Below, one piece after another: positions 34,544 through 43,025 of a stretch of DNA of 64,000 nt. The notes under the pieces were generated by a model. The model was not told where the DNA came from. It made no database searches and worked only from the letters and a program-made list of their open reading frames with translations. Positions within the stretch are counted from its first letter, which is position 1, and the number at the start of each line of letters is the position of its first letter. The position numbers and the translations under genes were made by a program. This stretch comes from an uncultured Chitinophaga sp. (lineage in GTDB: Bacteria; Bacteroidota; Bacteroidia; Chitinophagales; Chitinophagaceae). The stretch is from the NCBI RefSeq assembly GCF_902168175.1, contig NZ_CABHOU010000025.1:62001-126000 (forward strand). Reading direction: 5' to 3'.

Positions 34544-37500
34544 TTAGAAATTGAGGTCGATACCCAGTGTGTATTTCTTAGGGATGGGATAACCACCACC
34601 ATCATACTCACCATACTGATTCACGTTTTCTGCATCAGGTAATTTTTTGGACTTCTGGATCATCAGTACATTGTCCATCATAGCATATACTCTGAACCGG
34701 TCGAGCTTCAGTTTTCTCAGCAGATTGGCGGTAACGTTGTAGCTGAGGGTGATGTTTTTCACACGGAAGTAACCACCTGGCTCCATAAAGAACGACTGGG
34801 CCGAAGTATAGTAATAACCATAAGTACCGTAGTCAAACTTCGCATAGGTAGCTTTATCGCCTGGTTTTCTCCAGATATCAAGTTTAGAGATATCGGGTGT
34901 GCTGGCACCTACGAAGCCGAGTGCGTTGGTAGTTGAGTTGCTGAACTGGTCTGCTTCGAAAATGTTCATTACATCACGTTTGAACGTGTAAGTACAGAAA
35001 ACGCTCAAATCGAAGCTTTTCCAGTTAAATGAGTTGTAGAAACCACCGGTGTAAAGCGGATTAGGATTACCCATCGCCTTTTTGTCAGGGTTAATACCAT
35101 CATTGAAAATATCTACATTAAAGTCACCATCAAGGTCCGCGAAGATAAAGTCGCCGCCTTTGTAGATGTAGTTCGGGTTCCTGAACTTATCACCAGTGTA
35201 AGGATTACCTGGAACAGCATCGTCATCTACATATACACCTTTTGTCTGTAAAAGATAGAAAGCGTTTACAGGCGCCCCTACAGACATGATGTGCAGTTTA
35301 TCGAACCTGTCGCCGGATGTGAATACGAGGTCGCGGCCGCCATTAGGTAATGCGGTGATCTCACCTTTATTATAAGACAGTACTAACCTGCTGAACCATT
35401 TTACTTTGCTGGTAGAAGGCAGCGGGTTTGCCGCGATCGTTAAATCCAAACCGTAGTTACGCACACCAAGGGAGTTGGTGAGAGAGTTGTTGTAACCAGA
35501 GGTGTAAGGCAGTGTGATGCTGAATAACTGAAGTGAGTTTTCCTTGTTATATACATCGATCGCTGCGGAATATTTACCTTTCTGCACTTCCAGGTCAAGA
35601 CCCACGTTCCACATATCAGATTTCTCCCAGCTGAGATTATCCTGAGCGGCCTGGCTAAAATCTGGTGTTACGGCAGAAACACCGTCGTACGAAGTGGCTC
35701 CGTTATTTCCGTTAAATGCGCCATTATTCACACGGTACAGGTTATACTGCAGATAATTTTCTTTAGGCAGGGCACCGGAGCTACCATAACTTGCTCTTAC
35801 TTTAACGAGTGAGAACAGGGTGTTGTTTTTCAGGAAACCTTCTTCAGACAGCAGCCAGGCAGCTGATGCAGACGGGAAGAAACCCCATTTATTATTCTTA
35901 CCGAATTTTGAAGACCCGTCATAACGTCCGCTAAAGGAGAAGATGTATTTGGTGTCGAAGTCATACGCTAAACGTGCGTAGTAAGATAACAGGCCAAACG
36001 CGTCATACGAAGCGCCCACGTCCGTATTTATTTTCTGAAAACCACCGATGATCTGGATTTGGTCGGACACACCGTTTGTACCGCTGGCAGCCATTGCCTG
36101 ATACTGATCAAAGTTAATATCCGTACCCACCACTGCACTCAAAGTATGTTTACCAAAAGTATTAGAGTAGGTAATAAAGTTGGATGACAACATGGTTGAC
36201 CTGGTAGAGTTGAACGAGGCAGAGGTGTTACCGTTACCTGTCAGGGAGTTAGGCATATTCTGATCTCTACGGGCTACCTGGTAGATATAAGAGTTTTGAG
36301 AAGCAAGACGTAAGTGTGGAGTGATAGAAAGTCCGAGGTTGAGTGCAAAGGACATATTATTATCAATGTTCTTGTCCAGCATTTTATCGTAAGCACCCAG
36401 TAATGCGTCCTTTAATTCCGGGTCCAGTGCCAACAGCGAAGAAGGCATGTTACCTGCACCCAGCGACATAGGCACATTGTCATCACCATTACCACGATCT
36501 TTATCAGAGCGGAAATAAGTAATAATAGGATTGATGTCCAGTTTATTATCAAGCGCCCTGGCGTTGAGGGTAAAGCGGGCAGTGTACCTGGAAAAACCGG
36601 TAGCTTTAATGATACCGTCCTCATCGTAGTAACCCAGGCTGAACCGATAGCTTGATTGTTCGCCACCACCGCTGATATTCATATCCGCATTGGTGATCAA
36701 TCCGCGCTGGAAGAACAAATTCTGCCAGTCCGTGTTAGCGTTATATGCCGGGTTAAGACTGTCTGTTAAAATGTACGGCAAATTACGTTTCTGTGTAAGG
36801 GTCAGTGGATCGATCAGGTCCATTTTCTGACGACGCTCGGTTACGCCCATAGTTGCATCACGCAATTCCGGACGGGTAATGTAACCTGTGTAAGCACTCA
36901 CACCTACTCTCGTGCGGCCGCTGGTACCCTTTTTAGTGGTGATCAATATTACCCCGTTGGCTGCCCTGGAGCCGTAGATCGCTGCGGCAGATGCATCTTT
37001 TAATACGTCGATGCTCTCAATGTCCATGGGGTTAATGCCTGCGAGGTAGTTGGAGGCCGAGCCGCCCGTTGGTCCTTCGTACGATTCTGTGGGCAGCGGC
37101 ACACCATCTACAACATAAAGTGGATTGTTTACCACGTTGTTTTGGTCGTAACTGCTGTTTACAAGTGAATTACCGCGAACAGATACGCTGGTACGCGCGC
37201 CTGGCATACCGGTATAGTTCTGTACGTTCACACCCGACAAACGACCCTGCAACATCTGATCGAAGCTGGCCGCCGGCTGGTTCTGTAATTCTTTTCCGGA
37301 GATACTGGAAATTGCTGCGGTAGTAGTTTTACGCGTTACTTTCTGATAACCGATAATCACCGATTCCTGTAGCGTACTGTTCGACGGTTCCAGTTTGACG
37401 TTAAGGCTACCCTCTCCTGCTACTTTAAGCGTTTTTGTTTCATAGCCAATAAACGAAATTTCTAAAGTGGCTGCGGCGGGAACATTTAAGGAAAATTTCC

Positions 37501-37669
37501 CCTTGTCGTCTGTTGCGGTCCCTGTGTTGGTGCCTTTAACCCTTACCGTCACGCCCGGTAAGGCATCTTTGCCATCGGTTACTGTACCGATGACCTTTAC
37601 CGCCTGCGCATTCACATAGGGAGATATGAGAATACAAAGCAGGACGAATAAGTAAACTTTTTTCATCAT
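34544..37669 (-). CDS. SusC/RagA-type TonB-dependent transporter
   Basis: 1041 residues, complete. Signal peptide (cleavage after YVNAQ, about residue 22), then a carboxypeptidase-regulatory-like domain (KVIGTVTDGKDALPGVTVR, ISFIGYETKTL, about 25-105), plug domain (about 115-245, with LQGRLSGVNVQN, SVRGNSLV, YGSRAANGVILITTKKG) and a beta-barrel ending KKYTLGIDLNF. There is no N-terminal STN domain, so no anti-sigma signalling module is expected. It heads the operon SusC-SusD-fasciclin-DUF5007; the start may be either Met of MM. Confidence 0.93.
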   Translation of the reverse strand: MMKKVYLFVLLCILISPYVNAQAVKVIGTVTDGKDALPGVTVRVKGTNTGTATDDKGKFSLNVPAAATLEISFIGYETKTLKVAGEGSLNVKLEPSNSTLQESVIIGYQKVTRKTTTAAISSISGKELQNQPAASFDQMLQGRLSGVNVQNYTGMPGARTSVSVRGNSLVNSSYDQNNVVNNPLYVVDGVPLPTESYEGPTGGSASNYLAGINPMDIESIDVLKDASAAAIYGSRAANGVILITTKKGTSGRTRVGVSAYTGYITRPELRDATMGVTERRQKMDLIDPLTLTQKRNLPYILTDSLNPAYNANTDWQNLFFQRGLITNADMNISGGGEQSSYRFSLGYYDEDGIIKATGFSRYTARFTLNARALDNKLDINPIITYFRSDKDRGNGDDNVPMSLGAGNMPSSLLALDPELKDALLGAYDKMLDKNIDNNMSFALNLGLSITPHLRLASQNSYIYQVARRDQNMPNSLTGNGNTSASFNSTRSTMLSSNFITYSNTFGKHTLSAVVGTDINFDQYQAMAASGTNGVSDQIQIIGGFQKINTDVGASYDAFGLLSYYARLAYDFDTKYIFSFSGRYDGSSKFGKNNKWGFFPSASAAWLLSEEGFLKNNTLFSLVKVRASYGSSGALPKENYLQYNLYRVNNGAFNGNNGATSYDGVSAVTPDFSQAAQDNLSWEKSDMWNVGLDLEVQKGKYSAAIDVYNKENSLQLFSITLPYTSGYNNSLTNSLGVRNYGLDLTIAANPLPSTSKVKWFSRLVLSYNKGEITALPNGGRDLVFTSGDRFDKLHIMSVGAPVNAFYLLQTKGVYVDDDAVPGNPYTGDKFRNPNYIYKGGDFIFADLDGDFNVDIFNDGINPDKKAMGNPNPLYTGGFYNSFNWKSFDLSVFCTYTFKRDVMNIFEADQFSNSTTNALGFVGASTPDISKLDIWRKPGDKATYAKFDYGTYGYYYTSAQSFFMEPGGYFRVKNITLSYNVTANLLRKLKLDRFRVYAMMDNVLMIQKSKKLPDAENVNQYGEYDGGGYPIPKKYTLGIDLNF

Positions 37670-38146
37670 GACTTAGAATTTGGTTGATAAGTGTGAATTT
37701 ACTGACTGGTTGAATCTAAACGTTGACGGAAATAAACATGATCTTACCGAATTTTAACATAGTGTTAAGATATAAAGCGCTATCCTAAGTTACAATGCTA
37801 AATCGGATTTGCAACCGGCCAACTGTTTAAATTAACCGATGATCAGACTAGTATAGGTATTTGGCATGCGGAAAGGGGAGGATAATTAATGTTAAAATGC
37901 TACTAGTTTATAATAACTGGATAATTTTAGTTTACCCGGATACAAGAATATTTCATATTTTATAAATAGCTCGGCCCTGAGAATTTATCCACATTTATAC
38001 TTAATACTCACCCCAAAAGCCTGCTGATCGACCAAAACCCCTGATATAGTTTTTCTTGTAATGCATTACTGGCTACGTGACTACTTCTTATTTCAAATTC
38101 AATCTATTATATTAGTCCATTCATCTTAGGCATATTAAAAACAGTC
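37670..38146. other. AT-rich divergent intergenic region, 477 bp
   Basis: Separates the minus-strand SusC gene from the plus-strand aldo/keto reductase. It must hold both promoters, but I found no perfect TAnnTTTG at a sensible distance in either direction; TAGATTCA (minus, about 60 nt before the SusC start) is the nearest partial match. No gene or repeat seen. Confidence 0.5.
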
Positions 38147-39142
38147 ATGCAACAATACACACCAGCACAAAACAGGTACGAACAGATCCCGTACAACCGC
38201 TGCGGCAAAAGCGGCATCAAACTGCCAGCCGTTTCATTAGGTTTATGGCATAATTTCGGTTCAGTAGATGTTTTCGATAACGGCCGCTCAATCGTCCGCC
38301 GCGCTTTCGATAAAGGCATTACACATTTCGACCTCGCTAATAACTACGGCCCTACGCCTGGTTCTGCGGAAGAAAATTTCGGCACTATCCTTAAAAAGGA
38401 TTTTCCAGGATACTTAAGAGATGAACTGATCATTTCTTCTAAAGCCGGATATACCATGTGGCCCGGCCCTTACGGCGACTTCGGTTCACGCAAATATCTC
38501 ATCTCCAGTCTTGATCAGAGTTTGCAGCGTATGGGACTGGATTATGTAGATATCTTCTACTCACACCGCCCCGATCCCGACACACCGATCGAAGAAACAA
38601 TGGGCGCGCTGGACAGCATTGTGCGCCAGGGCAAAGCCCTGTACGTAGGCTTATCCAACTACTCGGCCAGCGAAACAGAAACAGCGGTAAAAATTCTGCA
38701 ATCACTTGGCACGCCCTGCCTTATTCATCAGCCTAAATACAATATGTTTGAAAGATGGGTGGAAGGCGGTTTGCTGGATGTGCTGGAAAAATACGGTGTA
38801 GGCTGCATTCCGTTCTCACCACTTGCACAAGGCATGCTTACCGATAAATACCTGAATGGTATTCCCGCAAACTCACGCGCAGGCAAGGTTACAGGGCACC
38901 TGCAATCAGATGAGATCACCGAAGAAAAAATTGGTAAGATCCGTAAGCTGAATGAACTGGCGGGTAAACGCGGGCAGTCGCTCGCGCAAATGGCGCTTTC
39001 GTGGTTACTGAAAGATAAACGTATTACCACCGTACTGATCGGCGCCAGTTCTGTACAACAACTGGACAATAACCTGGCTTCGCTGAATAACCTGGATTAC
39101 AGCGCAGCCGAACTGGATGCAATAGAAGCGATCCTGAAATAA
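38147..39142 (+). CDS. Aldo/keto reductase, YghZ/Gpr-like
   Basis: 331 residues, cytosolic. The start YEQIPYNRCGKSGIKLPAVSLGLWHNFG is typical of the YghZ (L-glyceraldehyde-3-phosphate reductase)/KCNAB-like branch. The catalytic tetrad is visible: Asp in ITHFDLANNYGP, Tyr in the same motif, Lys in ELIISSKAGY and His in DIFYSHRPDPDTP. The C-terminal NADPH site is TTVLIGASSVQQLDNN. It reduces carbonyls such as methylglyoxal or glyceraldehyde-3-phosphate; the real substrate is not determined. Monocistronic with a terminator directly after. Confidence 0.9.
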   Translation: MQQYTPAQNRYEQIPYNRCGKSGIKLPAVSLGLWHNFGSVDVFDNGRSIVRRAFDKGITHFDLANNYGPTPGSAEENFGTILKKDFPGYLRDELIISSKAGYTMWPGPYGDFGSRKYLISSLDQSLQRMGLDYVDIFYSHRPDPDTPIEETMGALDSIVRQGKALYVGLSNYSASETETAVKILQSLGTPCLIHQPKYNMFERWVEGGLLDVLEKYGVGCIPFSPLAQGMLTDKYLNGIPANSRAGKVTGHLQSDEITEEKIGKIRKLNELAGKRGQSLAQMALSWLLKDKRITTVLIGASSVQQLDNNLASLNNLDYSAAELDAIEAILK

Positions 39143-39159
39143 TTGTTGATTTTATATGG

Positions 39160-39195
39160 AGAGCGTTGGCATCAATGATTGCCAGCGCTCTTTTA
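39160..39195. terminator. Terminator between convergent genes
   Basis: 12-bp stem AGAGCGTTGGCA / TGCCAGCGCTCT with one T-G wobble and an 8-nt loop, followed by TTTTATTTT on the plus strand. It overlaps the end of the minus-strand gene at 39193. Confidence 0.82.
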
Positions 39196-40581
39196 TTTTG
39201 CAGGCTTGGTAAATTTAGTCGTATCGCCAGGCAGTGTTTTCACAATATAACCGCCCGAATCGAGGCTTGTATGCGGGAACGCCTGCTGTAAAGCCGCCCA
39301 GCCGTTTCTGTCCACTTTGGTTTGAAACAGGTACACGGCCTTTAATGCAGGCAAAACTTTAAGTGCCCTTACACCATCAGCTGTTACTTCTGTACCTACG
39401 AGGTTGAGGTGCCGAAGATTGGTTAACCCGGTCATTTGCGGCAAGGCTTTATCGGTAATTCGCGTATGATCGAGATGGAGGCGTAAGAGTGCTTTGCATT
39501 GTGCGATGGCAGGCATTACGGCATCTGACATGCCGGTATTACTCAGTTTCAGAGAAACGATCTGCTGCTTTAGTGGTATGAATAACTTAGCGATGGTATC
39601 ACTGATTTGTGTACTGGCGACGAAACTTACTTCCAGGTAATTACTTCCCTGCGATATAGGCATAACGGTGGCACCCGCTGCGCGAAGGGCCTGCACATCT
39701 TTCGTAGCGGCAGCTACTACAGGCGTCGCCGTAATATCAGCTTCCTCTACACTACCACCCTGCAATGCCGCCAGTATCGGGCTTATTTTAGCATCGGGTG
39801 TTGTTTCTTTCACCTTTTTATCCAAAGATGCACCATTATTGATCCACCAATGTAGTAAGGCAATTTCCTGCTCCGTAAGTTGCGGTTTTTCTTTTGGCGG
39901 CATGTGTTTCTTTTCCTCCGGCTCCAGTAACAAACGACGCATCAACTCACTCTCTGTAGCATTGCCGGCAACGATCGCGGGCCCCGTTTTACCGCCTTTC
40001 ATCAGCAACCCTGCAACATCCATCCGGAGATTACCCTTTTGTTTTGTAGCACCGTGGCAGGAATAACACTTCTCCTGGAACACAGGCTGAATAATATCTG
40101 TATAAACTATCGCATTCGGTATATCGGCAATGGGTTTACGAACAGATTTACTTCCTTCTTCTTCATCGAACGAAAAGGACAAATAATCGGAGCCATGTGT
40201 AAGCGAACCTCCGTAGTGACCGGCTACCGAAATAAACAACAGCAATAACGCCCCTGTAACGTTTACGAGCAAACGTCGTCCCCGTATGGTAAGCACATAC
40301 AATAGCCCGGCTAGCACTGCCACGCCAATGCCCATCCACATATGCACATTGAGTGTAGCTTTATCGTACTCGCCACTCAGCGAAAGCAGGTAACCTGTGA
40401 TGCAGGAAAACAATGCGGCCAAAGCGCCTATCAGTAATGTTACAGGCACTGCGGGTTGCAGTGCTTTAAATTTTTGTGAGTAAGACAACCATTGCAACAA
40501 CAACGCCATCAAAAGAATACCTATTGGCAAATGCACGAGCAGCGGGTGAAACCTGCCGGTAAAGGAGATAAATGTGCCCAT
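39193..40581 (-). CDS. Membrane cytochrome c protein with DUF2231-like segments and leucine-rich repeats
   Basis: 462 residues. Residues 8-125 hold four transmembrane helices of the DUF2231-like type (RFHPLLVHLPIGILLMALLL; LNVHMWMGIGVAVLAGLL). A planctomycete-type c-type haem module follows (about 160-255), with CYSCH at 172-176 and the distal-side KHMPPKEKPQLTEQEIALLHWWINNGA. The C-terminal part contains leucine-rich repeat strands (SLKLSNTGMSDAVMPAI, RLHLDHTRITDKALPQM, LRHLNLVGTEVTADGVRAL). It is the last gene of the four-gene cytochrome/DUF1501 operon, 3 nt after the TIM-barrel gene. It may pass electrons from substrate oxidation to the membrane chain; this is inference. Confidence 0.85.
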   Translation of the reverse strand: MGTFISFTGRFHPLLVHLPIGILLMALLLQWLSYSQKFKALQPAVPVTLLIGALAALFSCITGYLLSLSGEYDKATLNVHMWMGIGVAVLAGLLYVLTIRGRRLLVNVTGALLLLFISVAGHYGGSLTHGSDYLSFSFDEEEGSKSVRKPIADIPNAIVYTDIIQPVFQEKCYSCHGATKQKGNLRMDVAGLLMKGGKTGPAIVAGNATESELMRRLLLEPEEKKHMPPKEKPQLTEQEIALLHWWINNGASLDKKVKETTPDAKISPILAALQGGSVEEADITATPVVAAATKDVQALRAAGATVMPISQGSNYLEVSFVASTQISDTIAKLFIPLKQQIVSLKLSNTGMSDAVMPAIAQCKALLRLHLDHTRITDKALPQMTGLTNLRHLNLVGTEVTADGVRALKVLPALKAVYLFQTKVDRNGWAALQQAFPHTSLDSGGYIVKTLPGDTTKFTKPAK

Positions 40582-40584
40582 TTT

Positions 40585-41502
40585 TTACTGATAACGTTTA
40601 CGCAAAGTCTGCATCATGTATACATTAATCGCCCATTGATCGGCCAGTGGCTTGCGGGTATAAGGTTGTACGGGCATATAATCGGGCGGACCAAATTCGG
40701 TAAGGATGGTCATGGTTTCGCCTTTTTGCTTTTTCATTTCTACTATTTTATCCCACCAGGCGAAATGCGCTTTAACGGCCCGCTCCCACTCCGGTGCCCG
40801 GGGATCGTTTACCTGCGGCCCCTGCGGATGGCCAATACGCGCGTGTATATGATCTACGCGAGGCAATACCATGTCCATCGTTTCAGACTGGTCTTGCAAC
40901 AGGCTTTCGCTTACGTTACACCAATGCGATACGTCGAGGGTCATTCTTAAAGCGGGGTCTTTTTCTAGATAATGCCTGGCTACCGGCGCGGCGAACAACA
41001 TACGCGAACGGTGCGATTCATGGCATATTTTTATGCCGGTGCTTTTCGACAATGCCTGCGTATGTTCCAGGAAAGCCTGGTTCTGCTCAAAGCTAAAGTA
41101 GTCGCGGCCAGAGTGACAGTTGATATATAGAGGACGCTGCACTTTGTTATACGCTGCGGCGTCAATACTCTTTTTAAAATAGTCGAGATGCGTGTTAAAG
41201 TCAGACTGTGAACCGCCGCACAGGAAACCTACAGCCAGTCCGTACTTCTTTAACGCAGCAAACATACGGTCTGCTTTTTCCTGTTCGCCTGGCCACCAAA
41301 GTTCCAGACCATCGTACCCTTCTTTTTTTACAGCGGCACATAGTTCTTCTATTGTACCTCCATACCCCCAGTCTGTCCCCATCACCTTCAACTGAAACCC
41401 TGGCTCAGCCTTTGTAACAGCCACCGCATCAAGGGAAGAAAGAAACATTGCTGCGGCAGCCGCCGTTGTTGTACCAATAAATTCTCGCCTGTTTTGAGCC
41501 AT
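40585..41502 (-). CDS. Tat-exported sugar-phosphate-isomerase/epimerase-like TIM barrel
   Basis: 305 residues. N-terminal twin-arginine signal (NRREFIGTTTAAAAAMFLSS) indicates export through Tat. The body is an AP-endonuclease-2/xylose-isomerase-like TIM barrel: EGYDGLELWWPG, PLYINCHSGRDYFS, GIKICHESHRSRMLF, MTLDVSHWCNVSE and DHIHARIGHPQGPQV, with His/Glu/Asp residues suited to bind a divalent metal. It likely acts on a sugar or cyclitol in the periplasm; substrate is unknown. It is third in the operon with PSD1-type cytochrome and DUF1501 proteins. Confidence 0.83.
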   Translation of the reverse strand: MAQNRREFIGTTTAAAAAMFLSSLDAVAVTKAEPGFQLKVMGTDWGYGGTIEELCAAVKKEGYDGLELWWPGEQEKADRMFAALKKYGLAVGFLCGGSQSDFNTHLDYFKKSIDAAAYNKVQRPLYINCHSGRDYFSFEQNQAFLEHTQALSKSTGIKICHESHRSRMLFAAPVARHYLEKDPALRMTLDVSHWCNVSESLLQDQSETMDMVLPRVDHIHARIGHPQGPQVNDPRAPEWERAVKAHFAWWDKIVEMKKQKGETMTILTEFGPPDYMPVQPYTRKPLADQWAINVYMMQTLRKRYQ

Positions 41503-41507
41503 AGTGT

Positions 41508-43019
41508 TTATGCAATTATGTCTTTTATCACCTTTCCTTTAACATCTGTAAGGCGGAAAGGTCTTCCCTGGAACGGATAAGTAAATTTTTCGTGATCAAA
41601 CCCGAGTTGGTTCAGGATAGTTGCCTGCACATCAAACACATCTACTTTTCCACTGATGGCGCTATATCCTATTTCATCTGTTTCGCCGTGTACATGACCT
41701 TTTTTGATACCGCCGCCGGCCATCCAGATGGTAAATGCGTCGGTATGGTGATCGCGGCCAAGGAAAGGGTTCTGTTTACCATCGCGGTTTTCCATCATGG
41801 GTGTGCGACCAAATTCACCGCCCCATACCACCAATGTTTCATCCAGTAATCCTCTCTGTTTAAGGTCCAGCAGCAGCGCGGTTACAGCCTTATCAGTTTC
41901 GCGGCACTTATTTACCAAACCGATGTCAATGGCCAGGTCGGCGCCTGTACCATGTGTATCCCATCCCCAATCGAACAGCTGTACAAAGCGTACGCCTTTT
42001 TCCACCAGCTTACGCGCCAGCAGTACATTATTAGCAAAAGATGCCTGCCCCGGTTTGGTGCCATACATCTCATGTATATAATCCGGTTCGCCGCGGATGT
42101 CCATTACTTCCGGCACCGCAATCTGCATACGGTAAGCCATTTCATATTGGGAGATACGGGAAAGGATTTCCGGATCATTAAATTCTTTATACGATTGCTG
42201 GTTTACCTTATTGATGGCATCAATAGAAGCTTTACGCAAGTCGCGGCTCATGCCTTTAGGATCGTCGAGGAATAAAACGGGCGCGCCTTCGCTCCGGCAT
42301 TGTACGCCCTGGTATACACTGGGCAAAAAGCCGCTTCCCCACACACTTTTACCCGCATCGGGATTTTTACCGCCGCTGGTAAGCACCACAAAACCGGGCA
42401 GGTTCTCGTTTTCGGAACCCAGTCCGTAGGTTACCCATGAACCTAAACTCGGACGGCCCAGCCGCGCCGATCCTGTATGCACCAACAACTGAGCGGGCCC
42501 GTGGTTAAACTGATCGGTGGTTACCGCTTTCAGAAAACTTACTTCATCCACCACGCCCGACAGGTGAGGCAACAAATCACTTACCCATGCACCGCTCTGC
42601 CCGCGTTGTTCAAACTTTGCCTGCGGGCCCAGCATTTTAGGTACGCCTCTTATAAATGCGAAACGTTTGCCTTCCAGCAGCGACTGCGGACAATCCTGTC
42701 CGTCCAGCTTTTGCAGCTCGGGTTTATAGTCGAAAAGTTCAAGCTGCGAGGGAGCGCCGGCCATGTGCAGGTAAATCACACTTTTAGCTTTGCCGGCAAA
42801 CGGTGGCAACTTCGGTAACATCGGATGCGCCGGATCGAAAGCAACGGAGGGTACTGCCGGCGCTGCGCCGTTCCCACAGCCGCCGAGTAAGGCGCCTATC
42901 GCTAATCCGCCGAGCCCCATGGCGCTTTCTTTTAAGAAATGCCGGCGTGTCTGCAAACGCATCACGTGTTCTTCCGCCTCTTTTAACAACCTTTGATTAT
43001 GTAGTTCCTGCTGGGTCAT
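41508..43019 (-). CDS. Tat-exported DUF1501 protein
   Basis: 503 residues. The N-terminus has a Tat motif (TRRHFLKESAMGLGGLAIGA) followed by a lipobox-like LGGC, so it may be a Tat lipoprotein. The mature part matches DUF1501: MLPKLPPFAGKAKSVIYLHM, KFEQRGQSGAWVSDLLPHL, FLKAVTTDQFNHGPAQLLVHTG, RFVQLFDWGWDTHGTG, VVWGGEFGRTPMMENRDGKQ and GRDHHTDAFTIWMAGGGIKKG. The fold is alkaline-phosphatase/sulfatase-like with metal ligands in the last motifs. DUF1501 genes typically follow DUF1549/DUF1553 cytochrome genes in planctomycetes, as here (6-nt gap). The catalytic role is unknown. Confidence 0.9.
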   Translation of the reverse strand: MTQQELHNQRLLKEAEEHVMRLQTRRHFLKESAMGLGGLAIGALLGGCGNGAAPAVPSVAFDPAHPMLPKLPPFAGKAKSVIYLHMAGAPSQLELFDYKPELQKLDGQDCPQSLLEGKRFAFIRGVPKMLGPQAKFEQRGQSGAWVSDLLPHLSGVVDEVSFLKAVTTDQFNHGPAQLLVHTGSARLGRPSLGSWVTYGLGSENENLPGFVVLTSGGKNPDAGKSVWGSGFLPSVYQGVQCRSEGAPVLFLDDPKGMSRDLRKASIDAINKVNQQSYKEFNDPEILSRISQYEMAYRMQIAVPEVMDIRGEPDYIHEMYGTKPGQASFANNVLLARKLVEKGVRFVQLFDWGWDTHGTGADLAIDIGLVNKCRETDKAVTALLLDLKQRGLLDETLVVWGGEFGRTPMMENRDGKQNPFLGRDHHTDAFTIWMAGGGIKKGHVHGETDEIGYSAISGKVDVFDVQATILNQLGFDHEKFTYPFQGRPFRLTDVKGKVIKDIIA

Positions 43020-43025
43020 GGTGCG

